A stretch of DNA of 64,000 bases from Nematopogon swammerdamellus (GCA_946902875.1 OX336349.1:19553891-19617890); one strand, 5' to 3'. Positions 50,101 to 61,334 are shown, counted from the stretch's first letter. Numbers and translations: made by a program. Notes: generated by a model from the sequence alone, not told the origin.

Positions 50101-53100
50101 CTGCAACAACAACACACACACACAGACTACATTCAAGAGCGGTACATAACACAAGGTAATTAAAGTTTCATTGACATTTGCGAGTTTCTCCCTGGGAGTT
50201 ACGCACCAGAAAGAGATGAGATTAGAAAGAGATAAAAGGTCATGATTATATTATATTATTTATTATTAATAGGCCAACAGCTTTTAGCTCATGCGCCTAT
50301 GTCACGACACTTATTTAGTTATTATTACTTTTTTTAATATGTTTAATATACAGGTGTATTTGAATTAACTGCGTTCCTTTTAGGGGGTTGTTCAGTATCT
50401 TAAACTGAGAAAATTTTGTTATACAACTTTTGGAAATAAAAAAAAAAATTCACGTTCCCCATACATTTGGAGGTTAGGTCTGCGCTTAAATGTATGGAGA
50501 AAGTGAACTTTTTTTCCCGATTTCCAAAAGCTGTAGAACAAAAGTTACTCAGTTTAGGATACAGAACAACCCCCTGAAAGGAACGCAGTTAATTCAAATA
50601 CACCCGGTGACTGGAAATTCGATTTATTCCTTGAAATACTAGAGGTTATTTATTTGGAACAATTTAACTCCCATCAACTGGGGGTCGGAAACGAGCAGTT
50701 TCCGAGATATCGGGGTTTCCAGTCAGATCGAATTTCCAGTCAACCTGTAAGTTTTGTTGACAATCTGGTCTATCAACAATTTTGGAAAAAGTTGCAATAA
50801 CAATCGTATGTAGACACAGACACATTTACTAAGATAATCTCATCTTAGAAATTGATGTCACTCTCTCTCACATTTCACAACACAAATACAGGGTGTCCCA
50901 AAACTCAACGTCAAGCGGGAACCAGGGAGTAAGCCAGTTTAGGAGTACCCAGGGAAAAATAAGAAAAAAAATCGGAGTCATATGTTTTTTATGATGAGCA
51001 TTTTTTGAGAAACGTTGAAAATAGACATTTTTAGGTGTTACGACTACAAATTTGCAAATATAATTGTTAAAAAAAATTATTGGTAGCCTAAATAACTCTG
51101 CTATTGATCAGTATCCCAAACAAAACCAGAATGCCTGTAGTTTTACAAAAAAAAATTCAGTTAAATTTTTTTCTAAAAAAACACATGACTCAGATTTTTT
51201 TTTCTTATTTTTCCCTGGGTAGTTATAAACTGGCCTACTCCCTGGTTCCCTGGCTTGATGTTGAGTTTTGGGACACGGTGTTTATTAAAGGGTTGACGGT
51301 CTCCCAGCGCACGCGTAATATAACAGATATACGAACGTGATAGTCTTCCTCTCGTTGGGGCGCTGCGCGGGCTGGGGCCGCGCGCGGTTGAGCACCTTGA
51401 GGAGGTCGCCGGCCTTGGCGCGCATGCGCGAGTGCACGTACACCTTGCTGCACTTGATGTGGTAGTGCAGGTAGTCGCGGAACATGTGCAGCAGGTCGAT
51501 CGTGTTGTCGCGCGCGCTCTCGCACGTGTGCCGCGGGAACAGCACTGCACCCACACCACCACCATCATCATCAACATTTAATTTTATTTGGGATACACTT
51601 ATTTGGGATTTTTATGTAATCCGGTATGGGTGGCTGAGTTGGAGGGGCCGAAGCGCATACTCCGACCAGCCAATATCACCTCCCCTGGATTGCTGGCTAT
51701 ACTGGACTAGAGGAGAACACAACCGAGGCTGCTATGCGGCCATCTTACATCCAGTACGGTGGTATCAACCCAGTCGGCTACAATTTGAGCCCACCACCTA
51801 GTAAGGGGCAAGGGGAGTTTTAAACAATAACCAATTTAGAGAGATACATCATCGACCCGGCGGCGGAATTTGTAACGCGCTGCCGGCTCAAGCCGGAGTT
51901 CCAGGTTCGAATCCTGGTCGCTGTTCTGTCCACTTACTATGCTGGATATGGGCCTCCGCGTTTCGGCTCCACCTTCCAGGAGTGCATCTATGAATGAACT
52001 GTTCCATGCCCTCAACATGTCGCGCCGCACGTTAATGTCGCTCGACGTTGTTGCCACAATGTTGCCGCGGCACCAATCCATGTCGCGGCCAAGACAAACA
52101 TTTTAAAGTAACTGTGATGTTCTATAAGCGGTCTTTAGCCTTGCAAAAGGTATCAACCCGATGGCGCAAACGCGCTGGCGGCTCAGGCCAGAGTTCCAGG
52201 TTCGAATCCTGGTCGGAATATATTTTTTTCTCTTAATTTTCGGCTTTTCTTTAGTGAAGAAATATCTATAGTCAACTAACATATAAAAAAATTAAATAAA
52301 AAGCTAAAATTAGTTTCTCATTTATTGCCCTCCATGTGATGGTGAGCCCACCTCTAGCAGGGTTGGTGCCAGTTTGGTGATGATCACGAAGGATAATTGA
52401 AAGATCTCCTAGTTGTACATGGCGAGGAAGTAGGTTAGATCTTACCGAAGGTGACGTAGCTGATGTTGTCTCCGACGCGAGCGTCAGAGTTGGCCAGCTC
52501 GAGCGGCGGCTCCTTGTGTGAGAACAGCACCTGCACACACACACCTCTATGTAAATAGCCGCGCACTGACTGAGCGCGGCCGCCGCGCGAGGCAGCCTCG
52601 GCTAGCATGCCTCGGTCAGTCAGGACGCGCCTCGCCTGAGGCAAGCGCACGCGCGGCCTCGGGCGAGCGTTGGCTCGGCCGATCCGCCCGCTGTCGGTTT
52701 TTTGTCGCGCTCAAAGGAGCCTCAGTCCATTTGCCGCGCGCACTCAAGACGGACGTTGTGTACCTCACTCGCCTCGCTCGTTCGCGACATGAAGGAGCTG
52801 TCTCATCTTGACAACTCGCTTTAAACTAACAATGTTCGGAAGGAATATGGCTCGGCTTTTCCTCGCGAGGCAGCCTCGCGACAATTGTATTTGTAGCGAG
52901 GCAGCCTCGCGCGACAATTGTATTTGTAGCGAGGCAGCCTCGCGCGACAATTGTATTTATAGCGAGGCAGCCTCGCGCGCCAGATCGTCGCGCGGTATAC
53001 TGCCGAGGCAGCCTCGCCGTATGCTGCGCTCAGTCAGTACGCGCCTAATGGAGTAACGGACAGCCCACCGTGCAGAGCATGCCTGCAGGCGGACGAGACA

Positions 53101-56100
53101 CCCACCCACGTGCTGCTGACAGACGTCAGAGTGACCTTAGTTTACGAAATATCTGGGTTTATGTCAAGGTCGGCGCTAAAAGTCGCGACGGGCGAAAATG
53201 GCGCGAAAATGGCTTTGAAACCAAGGGGGGTAAGCGTAATAAGTAGGTGGGAGGGAAGTCTAGAGGTTAAAAATAAAATATTGTTATAATGATATTTTGT
53301 CCTTGTTGGGAGTGAGCATTGCTGTTTTAGCTAACACTCTTGTCAATAGGGAAATTTGCTATCCTTATCTCTCGTACTAGCTAGCATTATGTTAATTACT
53401 AATATGCATCATACATACATACATACATATCACACACGCTGAATCCCGACAATCGGGGTAAGCAGAGTAATCGGTGTTGTGCTGCAAGAACTCTGGTAAA
53501 TTACAGCACAACACCGACCACCACATTTCGCATTCGCCACAGTATTCGAACAAGATTCAATCGATCAAGCAGCAAGTAAGGCACGAAGACCCACCTGCTG
53601 CATGACTCGGTGGAAGTACCATGCCAAGGCGAGAGGTGGCGAGCCCGTCGCCATTTAGCACGGCATCTTGTACTTATCCCTTAGTCGCCTTTTACGTACC
53701 GTGTGGGCCCGGTACTTAAAAAGAATAGCCCCACTGCATCTCTCCCCGTGCATGTCGTAAAAGGCGACTAATATGAATCACCGACCACTAAGCCCCCGGA
53801 CGCATGTAGCATCTTTGGAATATTGAAATGAAGTGCGCGAAAGATCATCACAATATCAAGAGTGTTGGACCACACCGACGCGGTTAGTTTTTTTTTTTGT
53901 TTTTTTTTTATGGAAACTGACGGTTGTCTACATCACCTACAACATCCGTGACGTCAGCCCATAACACCGGGTGAACTTGGTGCCACGTCAGTGCCTCCCT
54001 TAGGTCGTTCCGGCTACACTGAACTGGACGGAAAACACAAGTCCGACCCTGACATAAGCTGAATAATCTCCTAAAGTACTCAAGCTATCTCAATAAGCAA
54101 ACTGGTCACTTATTGCCATTGAAATTACCTATAAAATGATATCAAACAGGTGATAATTTTTATGTTTTATTTATGCAGTTAGTGTTTTAGTGTGAATTTC
54201 AAATATGGCACCAACACGGTGTAGTGTGAAGATCTGCAGAACCGGTTAGTACGCACGCGCGGTCAGTCCAGCGTGTAGGGATGCACACGCTGCCCGGTGT
54301 GCGCGGTGCGGTGGTGGAAAGGGGACGGCGGGCGGCGTTAAACAGCTCCTCCGAGCACTCCCCATGGAATAAGCGGTGTGTACCTGGGGGGCGGTGTGCG
54401 AGGCTCTCCGTCCCTCCTTCAGCTCCTGCATGAACACCTTGCCGATGACGACGTCGTCCTCGTGCCGGAACACGGTCGAGAACACCACCGTCACCCGGTC
54501 CTCCTGCGCCTCCACGTATCTATGAGACACAAATACATTCCTCACCATCACATATTCATGGATGAGCCAAAATCAACCTTCACAATGTTTAAATAGAGCA
54601 CACTTTCCGATAAAAATCCGACAGTAGATTTTGTTTGTAAACTGATATTTTATGTTGACTATATAACCTACAAACGTCATGTTTTTTTTATGGAAACTGA
54701 CACGGTTGGCTACATCACTTACAACACGAACTATTTACATAGTTGTTTCGACCGATGTTTCGTTCAGTGCGGTGGTACCAGTCCAGAGCACTTCGGTGCA
54801 CTTTACATAGCCGTTTCGACCGACGTTTCGTTCAGTGCGGTGGTACCAGCCCAGAGCACTTCGGTGCACTATAGGTTCCATCTCAGTACTTGCCTTTGGT
54901 GTCAAACAACCCTCTCAAGTATTCCTATTATTAATTATTTTATTTACAATTCTCTCACATTTGACTATACTAATCAACTCTCAAACATCGAACGATTGGT
55001 TGGGAAAAATCTCTGTCTGGAATAAGTTCGCCTTTGCAACTCATGCAAACATTATGTTGTACTCGTTACTGTTAAAATATGTTTTTGGAGCAATGAAGCA
55101 TTTTCTTTTTAACTCTCCCTGTATCGCATACTGTTTACATACACAATGTTTCAGCGACGTTATATTCATCGTATAAACATTACAACCGCAATGTAGCCGC
55201 ACAGGTGCCCACTTACTAGGTGGTAAGGTTTAACCGGCCCAAGTTGATACCACCGCACCGAATGTATAGTCGACCTAAACGGTTATGTAAATAGTTCGTG
55301 CTTTTAGTCCAGTTCATTGTAGCCGGCACGACCGATCGGAAGCACCGACATGGCACCTAGTTCACCAAGGTGTTGTGGGCTGACATCGTAGGTGATGTAG
55401 TCAACCGTGTCAGTTTCCATAAAAAAAAAAAACACCAAAAAAATACAGGCATTGTAGGAAACCCGTGTACCTTGTGGAGCCGGTACTTTAAAAGAATAAC
55501 CCCACTGCATCTTTCCCCGTTTATGTCGTAAAAGGCGACTAAGGGATATCACTCCCTTCTTATATTACTAGGTGGTAGGGTTTAACCCGGCCGGGTTGGT
55601 ACCACCGTACTGAATGAAAGGTCAGTCGAAACGACTATGTAAATAGTTCGTCTTTTTCGTCCAGTTCAGTGTAGCCGGCACGACTGATGGGAAGCACTGA
55701 CATGGCACCTAGTTCACCATAGTGTTATGGGTTCAGTACACCAATTCAGTAGAAATTCGTCAGCCGCGCGAAACATACCTACACGCTCGCCCACGCAACT
55801 GCGCGCAGCTGCAAAGCAATAATGCACTTTACACTCGATCGTTTAGATACATTTTCGCACGCAGCGATTGGCGACGTGAAGCAGTAGGCTATTAAAGCCG
55901 AAAGGTATGGAACTTTTTCTATAGAGTGATTTATCTGTTACGAAGTAACTATTAAGTAATCTGTTGTGCATGCGTACAGCGTCTCGTCCTGTCGGTAGTT
56001 GATGACGGCTCGCTGCTGAGCCACGTCGCCGTCCTGCTGCAGCCGGAAGTAGCGCTCAAACACGGACGCGAAGCAGTTGCGCTTCAGCAGCCCCACCCGC

Positions 56101-56164
56101 TTCACAGTCTCCTGCCAGTCCTCAGGCACCGTATCCAGGTCCAGTAGCACCGACACGTTGAACC
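50073..56164 (-). CDS. Arpc2: Arp2/3 complex subunit 2 (ARPC2), 3' five exons
   Basis: Exons 56,164-55,978, 54,519-54,384, 52,530-52,446, 51,544-51,337 and 50,100-50,073 join with matching phases and encode about 214 residues of the roughly 300-residue p34 subunit. In order: [84 protein letters not shown] and [12 protein letters not shown] with TGA. These match the family throughout. ARPC2 with ARPC4 forms the core of the Arp2/3 complex, which nucleates branched actin in the cytoplasm. The first about 85 residues must lie beyond 64 kb. The gene is convergent with tmie. Confidence 0.95.
50350..50607. mobile_element. Fold-back MITE with GTGTATTTGAATTAACTGCG ends
   Basis: GTGTATTTGAATTAACTGCG at the left and its complement CGCAGTTAATTCAAATACAC at the right. 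The arms pair far into the interior (TTAGGGGGTTGTTC with GAACAACCCCCTGA). Confidence 0.85.
50606..50752. mobile_element. Small inverted-repeat element adjoining the previous one
   Basis: GGTGACTGGAAATTCGATT at the left pairs with GATCGAATTTCCAGTCAACC at the right, 147 bp. It abuts the element at 50,350, so one may have inserted at the end of the other. Confidence 0.65.
50888..51282. mobile_element. TGTCCCAAAACTC-type fold-back MITE, copy 2
   Basis: ACAGGGTGTCCCAAAACTCA on the left and TGAGTTTTGGGACACGGTGT on the right. Arms of about 90 bp include CCAGGGAGTAAGCCAGTTTA and its complement. The right end lies 53 bp from the donor of the ARPC2 exon at 51,337. Confidence 0.87.
51337..51544 (-). 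CDS. Arpc2: ARPC2 exon with helical C-terminal region
   Basis: The acceptor GGGTGCAG precedes TG; the donor is ATCAC|GTTCGT. It reads [20 protein letters not shown], then [20 protein letters not shown] and [20 protein letters not shown], the long C-terminal helix of the subunit that packs against ARPC4. Confidence 0.95.
51610..51812 (-). repeat. SINE family A with internal deletion
   Basis: TATGTAATCCGGTATGGGTG, then a jump from ATATCACCTCC to CCTGGATTGCTGGC, then the body to CCTAGTAAGGGGCAAGGGG. Confidence 0.8.
51860..52225 (+). repeat. Two tRNA-like SINE heads of a fourth family
   Basis: GAGTTCCAGGTTCGAATCCT (B box) occurs at 51,895-51,915 and 52,190-52,211, each preceded by a GCGCTGGCGGCTCAGGCC-like stretch. 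The two differ upstream but share GGTTCGAATCCTGGTCG. The body between them (51,927-52,090) is not found elsewhere in the window. Confidence 0.6.
52446..52530 (-). CDS. Arpc2: ARPC2 exon, HKEPPLEL segment
   Basis: The acceptor GTGTGTGTGCAG precedes GTG; the donor is TTCG|GTAAGA. It reads [20 protein letters not shown] and DNISYVTF, typical of the family. Confidence 0.95.
52560..53040. repeat. GAGGC-rich repeat with 33-bp palindromic tandem array
   Basis: From 52,865 a 33-bp unit, GCGAGGCAGCCTCGCGCGAC plus AATTGTATTTGTA, is present four times (starts 52,865, 52,896, 52,929, 52,962). Each unit contains the near-perfect palindrome GCGAGGCAGCCTCGC. The rest shares GCCTCGG/CTGAGGC motifs with the MITE at 39,210. 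Confidence 0.8.
53045..53120 (+). pseudogene. Small LINE C-terminal remnant
   Basis: The plus strand reads [16 protein letters not shown], like the Cys/His end region of many insect LINE ORF2 proteins. Only about 25 codons survive. Confidence 0.5.
53408..53695 (-). repeat. SINE family C, full with CATA tail
   Basis: CATACATACATACATATCAC then GCTGAATCCCGACAATCGGG through the complement of the central region to CTTATCCCTTAGTCGCCTTT. Confidence 0.85.
53696..53780 (+). repeat. SINE family C head, inverted to the previous copy
   Basis: GTGTGGGCCCGGTACTTAAA and CATCTCTCCCCGTGCATGTC on the plus strand directly abut the minus copy, forming a head-to-head palindromic junction around TTTTACGTACC. Confidence 0.75.
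53888..54042 (-). repeat. SINE family B fragment
   Basis: T-run, TATGGAAACTGACGGTTGTC, and half the body to CTGGACGGAAAACACAAG. Confidence 0.75.
54384..54519 (-). CDS. Arpc2: ARPC2 exon, [12 protein letters not shown] segment
   Basis: The acceptor GTCTCATAG precedes A, completing Leu; the donor is CAG|GTACAC. It reads [20 protein letters not shown] and [20 protein letters not shown], then HTAPQ, phase 0. Almost the family consensus. Confidence 0.95.
54684..54890 (-). repeat. Partial SINE family B with a local duplication
   Basis: The tail and part of the body are followed by two direct copies of about 73 bp (CGACCGATGTTTCGTTCAGT and CGACCGACGTTTCGTTCAGT, each leading to CAGAGCACTTCGGTGCACT). 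Confidence 0.7.
55208..55435 (+). repeat. SINE family B, diverged
   Basis: ACTTACTAGGTGGTAAGGTT to GTCAGTTTCCATAAAAAAAA with more substitutions than other copies. Confidence 0.75.
55468..55735 (+). repeat. SINE family B body with family C head, 3' truncated
   Basis: GGAGCCGGTACTTTAAAAGA and the ACTCCCTTCTTATATTACTA junction, as at 941. It stops after GTGTTATGGG. Confidence 0.78.
55852..55964. repeat. Repeat fragment next to ARPC2 splice site, partner at 28,841
   Basis: TTTTCGCACGCAGCGATTGG to AACTATTAAGTAATCTGT, the reverse complement of 28,841-28,954. The end is 13 bp inside the intron from the ARPC2 donor. Confidence 0.75.
55978..56164 (-). CDS. Arpc2: ARPC2 exon, first visible from the 5' side
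   Basis: The acceptor TTTGGTTGTAG precedes GG, completing Gly; the donor is ACGCT|GTACGC. It reads [20 protein letters not shown], then [20 protein letters not shown] and [20 protein letters not shown]. It enters in phase 1, so at least one exon upstream is outside the window. Confidence 0.94.
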
Positions 56165-56240
56165 CTACAACCAAAACACTCATCAGCGATCTGTCCGTCC
56201 GTAGAATTGTTTATTGTATAATTTCATCCATTGGTAGGTA

Positions 56241-56576
56241 ACCCACATACATACATACATACATATCACACACGCTGAATCCCGACAATCGGGGTAAGCA
56301 GAGTAATCGGTGTTGTGCTGCAAGAACTCTGGTCAATTACAGCACAACACCGACCACCACGTTTCGCAAAGTATTCGGACAAGATTCAATCGATCAAGCA
56401 GCAAGTAAGGCACGAAGACCCACCTGCTGCATGACTCGGTGGAAGTACCGTGCTAAGGTGCGAGGTGGCGAGCCTGTCGCCCTTTAAACGGCATCTTGTC
56501 GTTTAGTCGCCTTTTACGACATGCATGGGGAGAGATGCAGTGGGGATATTCTTGTTAAGTACCGGCCCCACACACT
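56241..56576 (-). repeat. SINE family C inserted in the inverted-repeat arm
   Basis: CATACATACATACATACATA tail, full body and reverse head ending in AAGTACCGGCCCCACAC. It is absent from the partner arm, so it inserted after the arms arose. Confidence 0.88.
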
Positions 56577-57123
56577 TGGATATGTCGAAAATTCCGCCAG
56601 TTCTTATTCAATGCGAAGAAGAACTGACAAACAAACTTCGCAATTCACAATGTTTTGTTAGTACCATATAAGTATTATATTATAGTAACTTATAAATAAT
56701 TAACCCATACTACCGCTCACAAGAGCATTAATACTTACAGCATAAACATGAATACTGAAGAATCTGACCACTCTGCCTATTTACATTACCTATATCTGGT
56801 GTATAGTGCCATCGTCAACTTGATACTTAAATATATCAAGTCAATTAAACAACAATTAGTAACACTTTATTACAAGTTAAGTCACATTAAAAATCTTAAG
56901 ATACAAAGTGTATCCAATTGTCAAGTTAATTAAATTCAGGTGCCCAACCAAACGAAAACGTTCTAATGACACTTTCGTTTTGTATAAAACCACTGTAATT
57001 ACAGTATACATAGATTTATAAATACAATTTTTAGATATACGGATATGCGGTACATCTTAAATATGAAAACTAGAGATACTTGTAAGACAGCGTTCGGGGA
57101 GATAGGAATCATGACTTTACCAA

Positions 57124-57417
57124 GTGCATATGTTTACCAGAACATATGCTATGCCAGAAAATACATTCATGATTCCTCTCTCAATTCCGACAAACTATGA
57201 CACACGGGGTAAGAATAATGTACAACTAATAAGACATAGATTAGCTAAAACTACAAAAAGCTTTATTTGTAATAGTGTTAGATTTTATAATAAACTGTCT
57301 CCTAACATAAAACAATTAGACGACAACAATTTTAAACCACTGATTAAAATAATTTTAATTGAAAAGAGTTATTACAGTTTTAAGGATGCATTAATTGACC
57401 GTAATTTTACCTAAGAG
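57124..57417 (+). pseudogene. LINE reverse-transcriptase C-terminal remnant
   Basis: A 96-codon frame with NVQLIRHRLAKTTKSFICNS and VRFYNKLSPNIKQL resembles the region after the polymerase domain of CR1-like LINEs. Nothing upstream of it remains. Confidence 0.5.
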
Positions 57418-57547
57418 TCTGACTACTGTTTTTCCCACTAACAAATTTTGACTATTCGATACACTTTGTATCATATGCTTTTTAATATGACTTATTACAT
57501 TTCTTTGTAATAAACGTAAACTAATTGTTTTATTTGACTTCCTTACC

Positions 57548-57768
57548 TATAATAAAATCCAACGTCTGCTTTCTGTATGTCTGAGTGTCTGTCTGTCCGC
57601 TTATAACTCGAGAACCACTGAACCGATTTTAATAAAACAAAATTCTACGGATAGCTTGATTCTTCCCATCAACTATAGGCTACTTACTATCACGCTAAAT
57701 GGCTTATGAGGTTAGCAGTGAAGTGAAATATGAGAGCGGGCGGAGCCGCTGGCACAGCTAGTGATATA
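57548..57768. repeat. RTE-related retroposon, copy 2
   Basis: Reverse complement of 32,845-33,057 (CCAACGTCTGCTTTCTGTAT to GGGCGGAGCCGCTGGCACAGC). Confidence 0.8.
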
Positions 57769-58030
57769 ATATTTGTGATATTAAGTGTGGTCAGATTCTT
57801 CAGTATTCATGTTTATGCTGTAAATATTAATGCTCTTGTGAGCGGTAGTATGGGTTAATTTATTTGTAAGTTACTGTAATATAATACTTATACATAAGGT
57901 ACTAACAAAACGTTGTGACTTGCGAAGTATGTTTGTCAGTTCTTCTTCGCATTGAATTTAGAACTGGCGGAATTTTCGACATGTCCAAGTGTAGGTTACC
58001 TACCTATGGATGAAATTATACAATAAACAA

Positions 58031-59275
58031 TAATAAACAATATATAGTGACATTTTTCATAGTGTAGACATCTTTAACACAAAATTAGGTAGCTTTAAGA
58101 AACAGTGTTTCACTTTGTGTGTAACAAATTAATTAGTGCTAAGTAGAAGTTATTGAAGCACCCACGATAAACACATTCAAAAATAGGCTTGACAAGTATT
58201 TAAAAATCGAAGAAATATAACAAATAGCAACAGCAGTGATCATCATAGATATGAACACATCAGCGTATTCAAGCTATAATAATAATGAAAAAAGCTAAAC
58301 AATTCTCACGCTCAACTCTTTTGCTAACTAGTACCTACTTACTTTCCACTATATTTATCGAATTTCAAACATTCAAAGGTTGACTGTAATAAATCTCTGT
58401 AAGGGATAAGTCCGCCTTTGCACCTTACGTAAATTTTGTTATGTAGGTACTTATTACTGTTGAATGTTTACTGGAGCATTTTCTATCAATCTATCTATCT
58501 ATTACCTAAAAAATTTATCAAATGGGCGAATAACCTGTTAGATAGCAAAAATAAAAAGAAATTAACAAAATAACATACACTTTCACAAAGATCCTTCATA
58601 GATAGACGCAACACATATGTAGATGTAGAATAGTGGAGCAAGAGATATATATCTCTAAGTATAGATCACGTCTGTCGACGGTCGCCCCATACTAAACAAG
58701 TTTACTTGGATGTGTCCCAGTTAAGCCATTTAAGGTATTACATGCTCACTCACACACATACACAAACACACATTTCATACATTAACCAGCATAGCCACAT
58801 ACGCTCAATACAATTTCCGGCAATGCATCCAGTGACACATTTTATTTATAACATTACTATCTCCCCTCTACCAGCTTATAAGTTGTGCCCTTCACGAATG
58901 ACGCTAGGTCCCCCACCCACAAGTATGATGGTAGAAAGCTGATATCCACTATTATAGATGAAACATGAAAATGTACCTCAAAAGGAAAAAACCGGAACAC
59001 TTATAGGATCACTTTGTTATCCATCCGTCTTTTTTCTCAGGAACGGGTAGAGGTATCAAGTTGAAATTAATATCAAATACTAAGGTCTACAGTACCTTGG
59101 AGGTGTAAAAAATTCAATATTCTAAGTTCATAAACAATACCTAACTCATATCATACATAATGTATAACACAACAGTGCCCAATGTGTCTTGTTGTTTATG
59201 TATTTATCTTTATTGTTTTATTTTATTTATTTTACTTATTTTTGAGTAGATATATTTATATAATTGTTTTACATT
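58031..59275. other. ARPC2 intron without recognised feature
   Basis: AT-rich with no supported exon. A CACACATACACAAACACACA simple stretch lies near 58,752-58,772. Confidence 0.5.
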
Positions 59276-59281
59276 TTTTTC

Positions 59282-59640
59282 TTTTTTATGGAAACTGACA
59301 TGGTTGGCTACATCACCTACAACATCCGTGATGTCAGCCCATAACACCGGGTGAACTAGGCGCCATGTCAGTGCTTCCCTTCGTTTCATGTCGGCTACAC
59401 TGAACTGGATGGAAAACACAAACTATTTACATAGCCGTTTCGACCGACGTTTCGTTCAGTTCACGGTGGTACCAACTCGGGCGGGATAAACTCTACCACC
59501 TAGTAAGGTAAGAAGGGAAGGGACCTACAGTTTAATCCAACGGTCGAGCGGTCACCCATCCAAGTACTGACCGCGCCCAAGGTTGCTTAATAATAACAGT
59601 CGACCAACCGCACCACTGAGCTACCGAGGTTGACAAATTG
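59282..59640 (-). repeat. SINE family B, full length, inverted
   Basis: TATGGAAACTGACATGGTTG to the reverse 5S/tRNA-like head (GAGCGGTCACCCATCCAAGT, then ACCGCACCACTGAGCTACCG). Confidence 0.85.
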
Positions 59641-59723
59641 AGTTCATCATACTGTATTACGCTAAAGTCTGAACAATAAAAAAAATATAGTTTCCTATTA
59701 GAATAGGAACTAAGCTGTCTTCC

Positions 59724-60089
59724 ATATCGTCCCTCCCATGCTAAAATGACGAATGTGCAATTTTGGCGAAAATGACCTTTTGATGTAGTTTCATAAATTT
59801 TTATCAAATCTTTGCAATGCCAAAGTCACGAATCTCTAAATTATCGGTACTCAGAGATATTTTGTTGTGAAAATACCAACGAATGTGACTTTTTTCGATT
59901 TTACTGTGCCAAACACACTAATGTTTATTATTCGTGAAACAATTGTATGATAATTTAGAATAATTTAGAAGCTCTTTTAGCCATGCCATGGATTTGTAAC
60001 ATTGGTTATTTTAGCACAAAACTTTGACAACTATTATCTCAGAATGACCTTTTTGCACATTCGTCGTTTTAGCATGGGAAGGGTGATAT
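59724..60089. mobile_element. MITE with CCCATGCTAAAA ends
   Basis: TCCCATGCTAAAATGACGAA on the left is matched at the right by TTCGTCGTTTTAGCATGGGA. The arms extend about 45 bp. 366 bp, non-coding. Confidence 0.85.
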
Positions 60090-60529
60090 AACATCATGAA
60101 CACAGCCATGAATCATAACTGACTTAACCATAGAGAACTTATATTATTTTTATGCAAATACTTCTAGTCATGTCTATATTGGTCCTATTACTAATTTATC
60201 ACATACTGTGGACAAAAAATTCACAGTATTGTGGTTCCAACACATCACACAATATTTTGTGCTATCTCTTTGATGTCAAACAACAAGGTGAGAGACGTTT
60301 AGGTGACTACAAGTTCTGGTAGATAAGTCGTTCTATCTTATCAAGTGCCTGTGATAAAAATGCAGAGTGCGTCGTTCAGGCACATTTTATTATATTTTTA
60401 AATGAATCGGATATATCCATTTTAGTAATCGAAATTAATATTGAAAATCCATAGCAAACATTTTGCTGCTTAATAATTTAGAATGTGGGTATGACAGAAG
60501 TTAAATAATTTTTTTACACCAGCCCTGCT

Positions 60530-60885
60530 TTTTAGGGTTCCGTATCCGTCGTACGGGACCCTATTACTAAGCCTACGCCGTCTGTCTGTCTGTCCGTCTG
60601 TCAGAGGGCTGTATCTCTTGAATTGTAATTAGTAGCCTGTTGAAATTTCCACAGAATATGTGTCATTATGACCGATATAACAACAAATAATAAAAATAGG
60701 AAAATTTAAAAAATTCACAGGGGTCCCCATACAAGAAACTAAAAAGTGTATGCGCGCCATCTATCGAAAAAAGTATGAAGCATTTTAACTAATACATAGA
60801 TGGCGTGAGTGGCGCTGACCATGACATGGCGATACGGAACCCTCGGTGCGCGAGTTCGACTCGCACTTGGCCGTTTTTTTTGTTT
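60530..60885. repeat. GGTTCCGTA ... TTGGCCGTTTTTTT dispersed repeat, copy 2
   Basis: Starts TTTTTAGGGTTCCGTATCCG and ends CGCGAGTTCGACTCGCACTT plus a T-run. Near full length, parallel to 3,614-3,948. Confidence 0.8.
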
Positions 60886-60937
60886 CACTTGAATACTACA
60901 CTCGGCAAAATACTCAGTATCTCTGAGAAGTATTAAT

Positions 60938-61055
60938 AACCGACATGAAATGAAGGGAAGCACTGACATGGCACCTAGTTCACCCTGTGTTATGGGCTGA
61001 CATCACGGATGTTGTAGGTGATGTAGCCAACCGTGTCAGGTTCCATAAAAAAAAA
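60938..61055 (+). repeat. SINE family B 3' fragment
   Basis: ACATGAAATGAAGGGAAGCA to CCGTGTCAGGTTCCATAAAA. Confidence 0.78.
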
Positions 61056-61334
61056 ATTAAAAATAAAATCACCTTGGAAATTCAACTCAGTATCTGGCTA
61101 TGAAAAAATGTGTCTTTTAAATTTTAGAACAATACAGATAATAAGGGAGGACTGGAGGAAAATTGGAGAGGCGTATGTCCAGCAGTGGACGCTTACACGC
61201 TGACTTACTGACTGACAGATAACATACGACCGAATTTCCATGGGCGTCGTTAGACACCTTATGGTTGGGTTGTCGCCACATGTCCTGCTTTCAATAAAAC
61301 AATAATAAATAATAGTTTTAGTGGTAGGTTACTT

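Larger units (their letters stand above)
56207..58030. repeat. Large inverted repeat with about 240-bp arms
   Basis: The left arm (56,207-56,771, interrupted by a family C SINE at 56,241-56,576) is the reverse complement of the right arm (57,787-58,030). Both hold CATAAACATGAATACTGAAG / CTTCAGTATTCATGTTTATG and TGTATAATTTCATCCA. The 1-kb loop contains a LINE remnant and an RTE-related retroposon. It lies in an ARPC2 intron. Confidence 0.85.
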
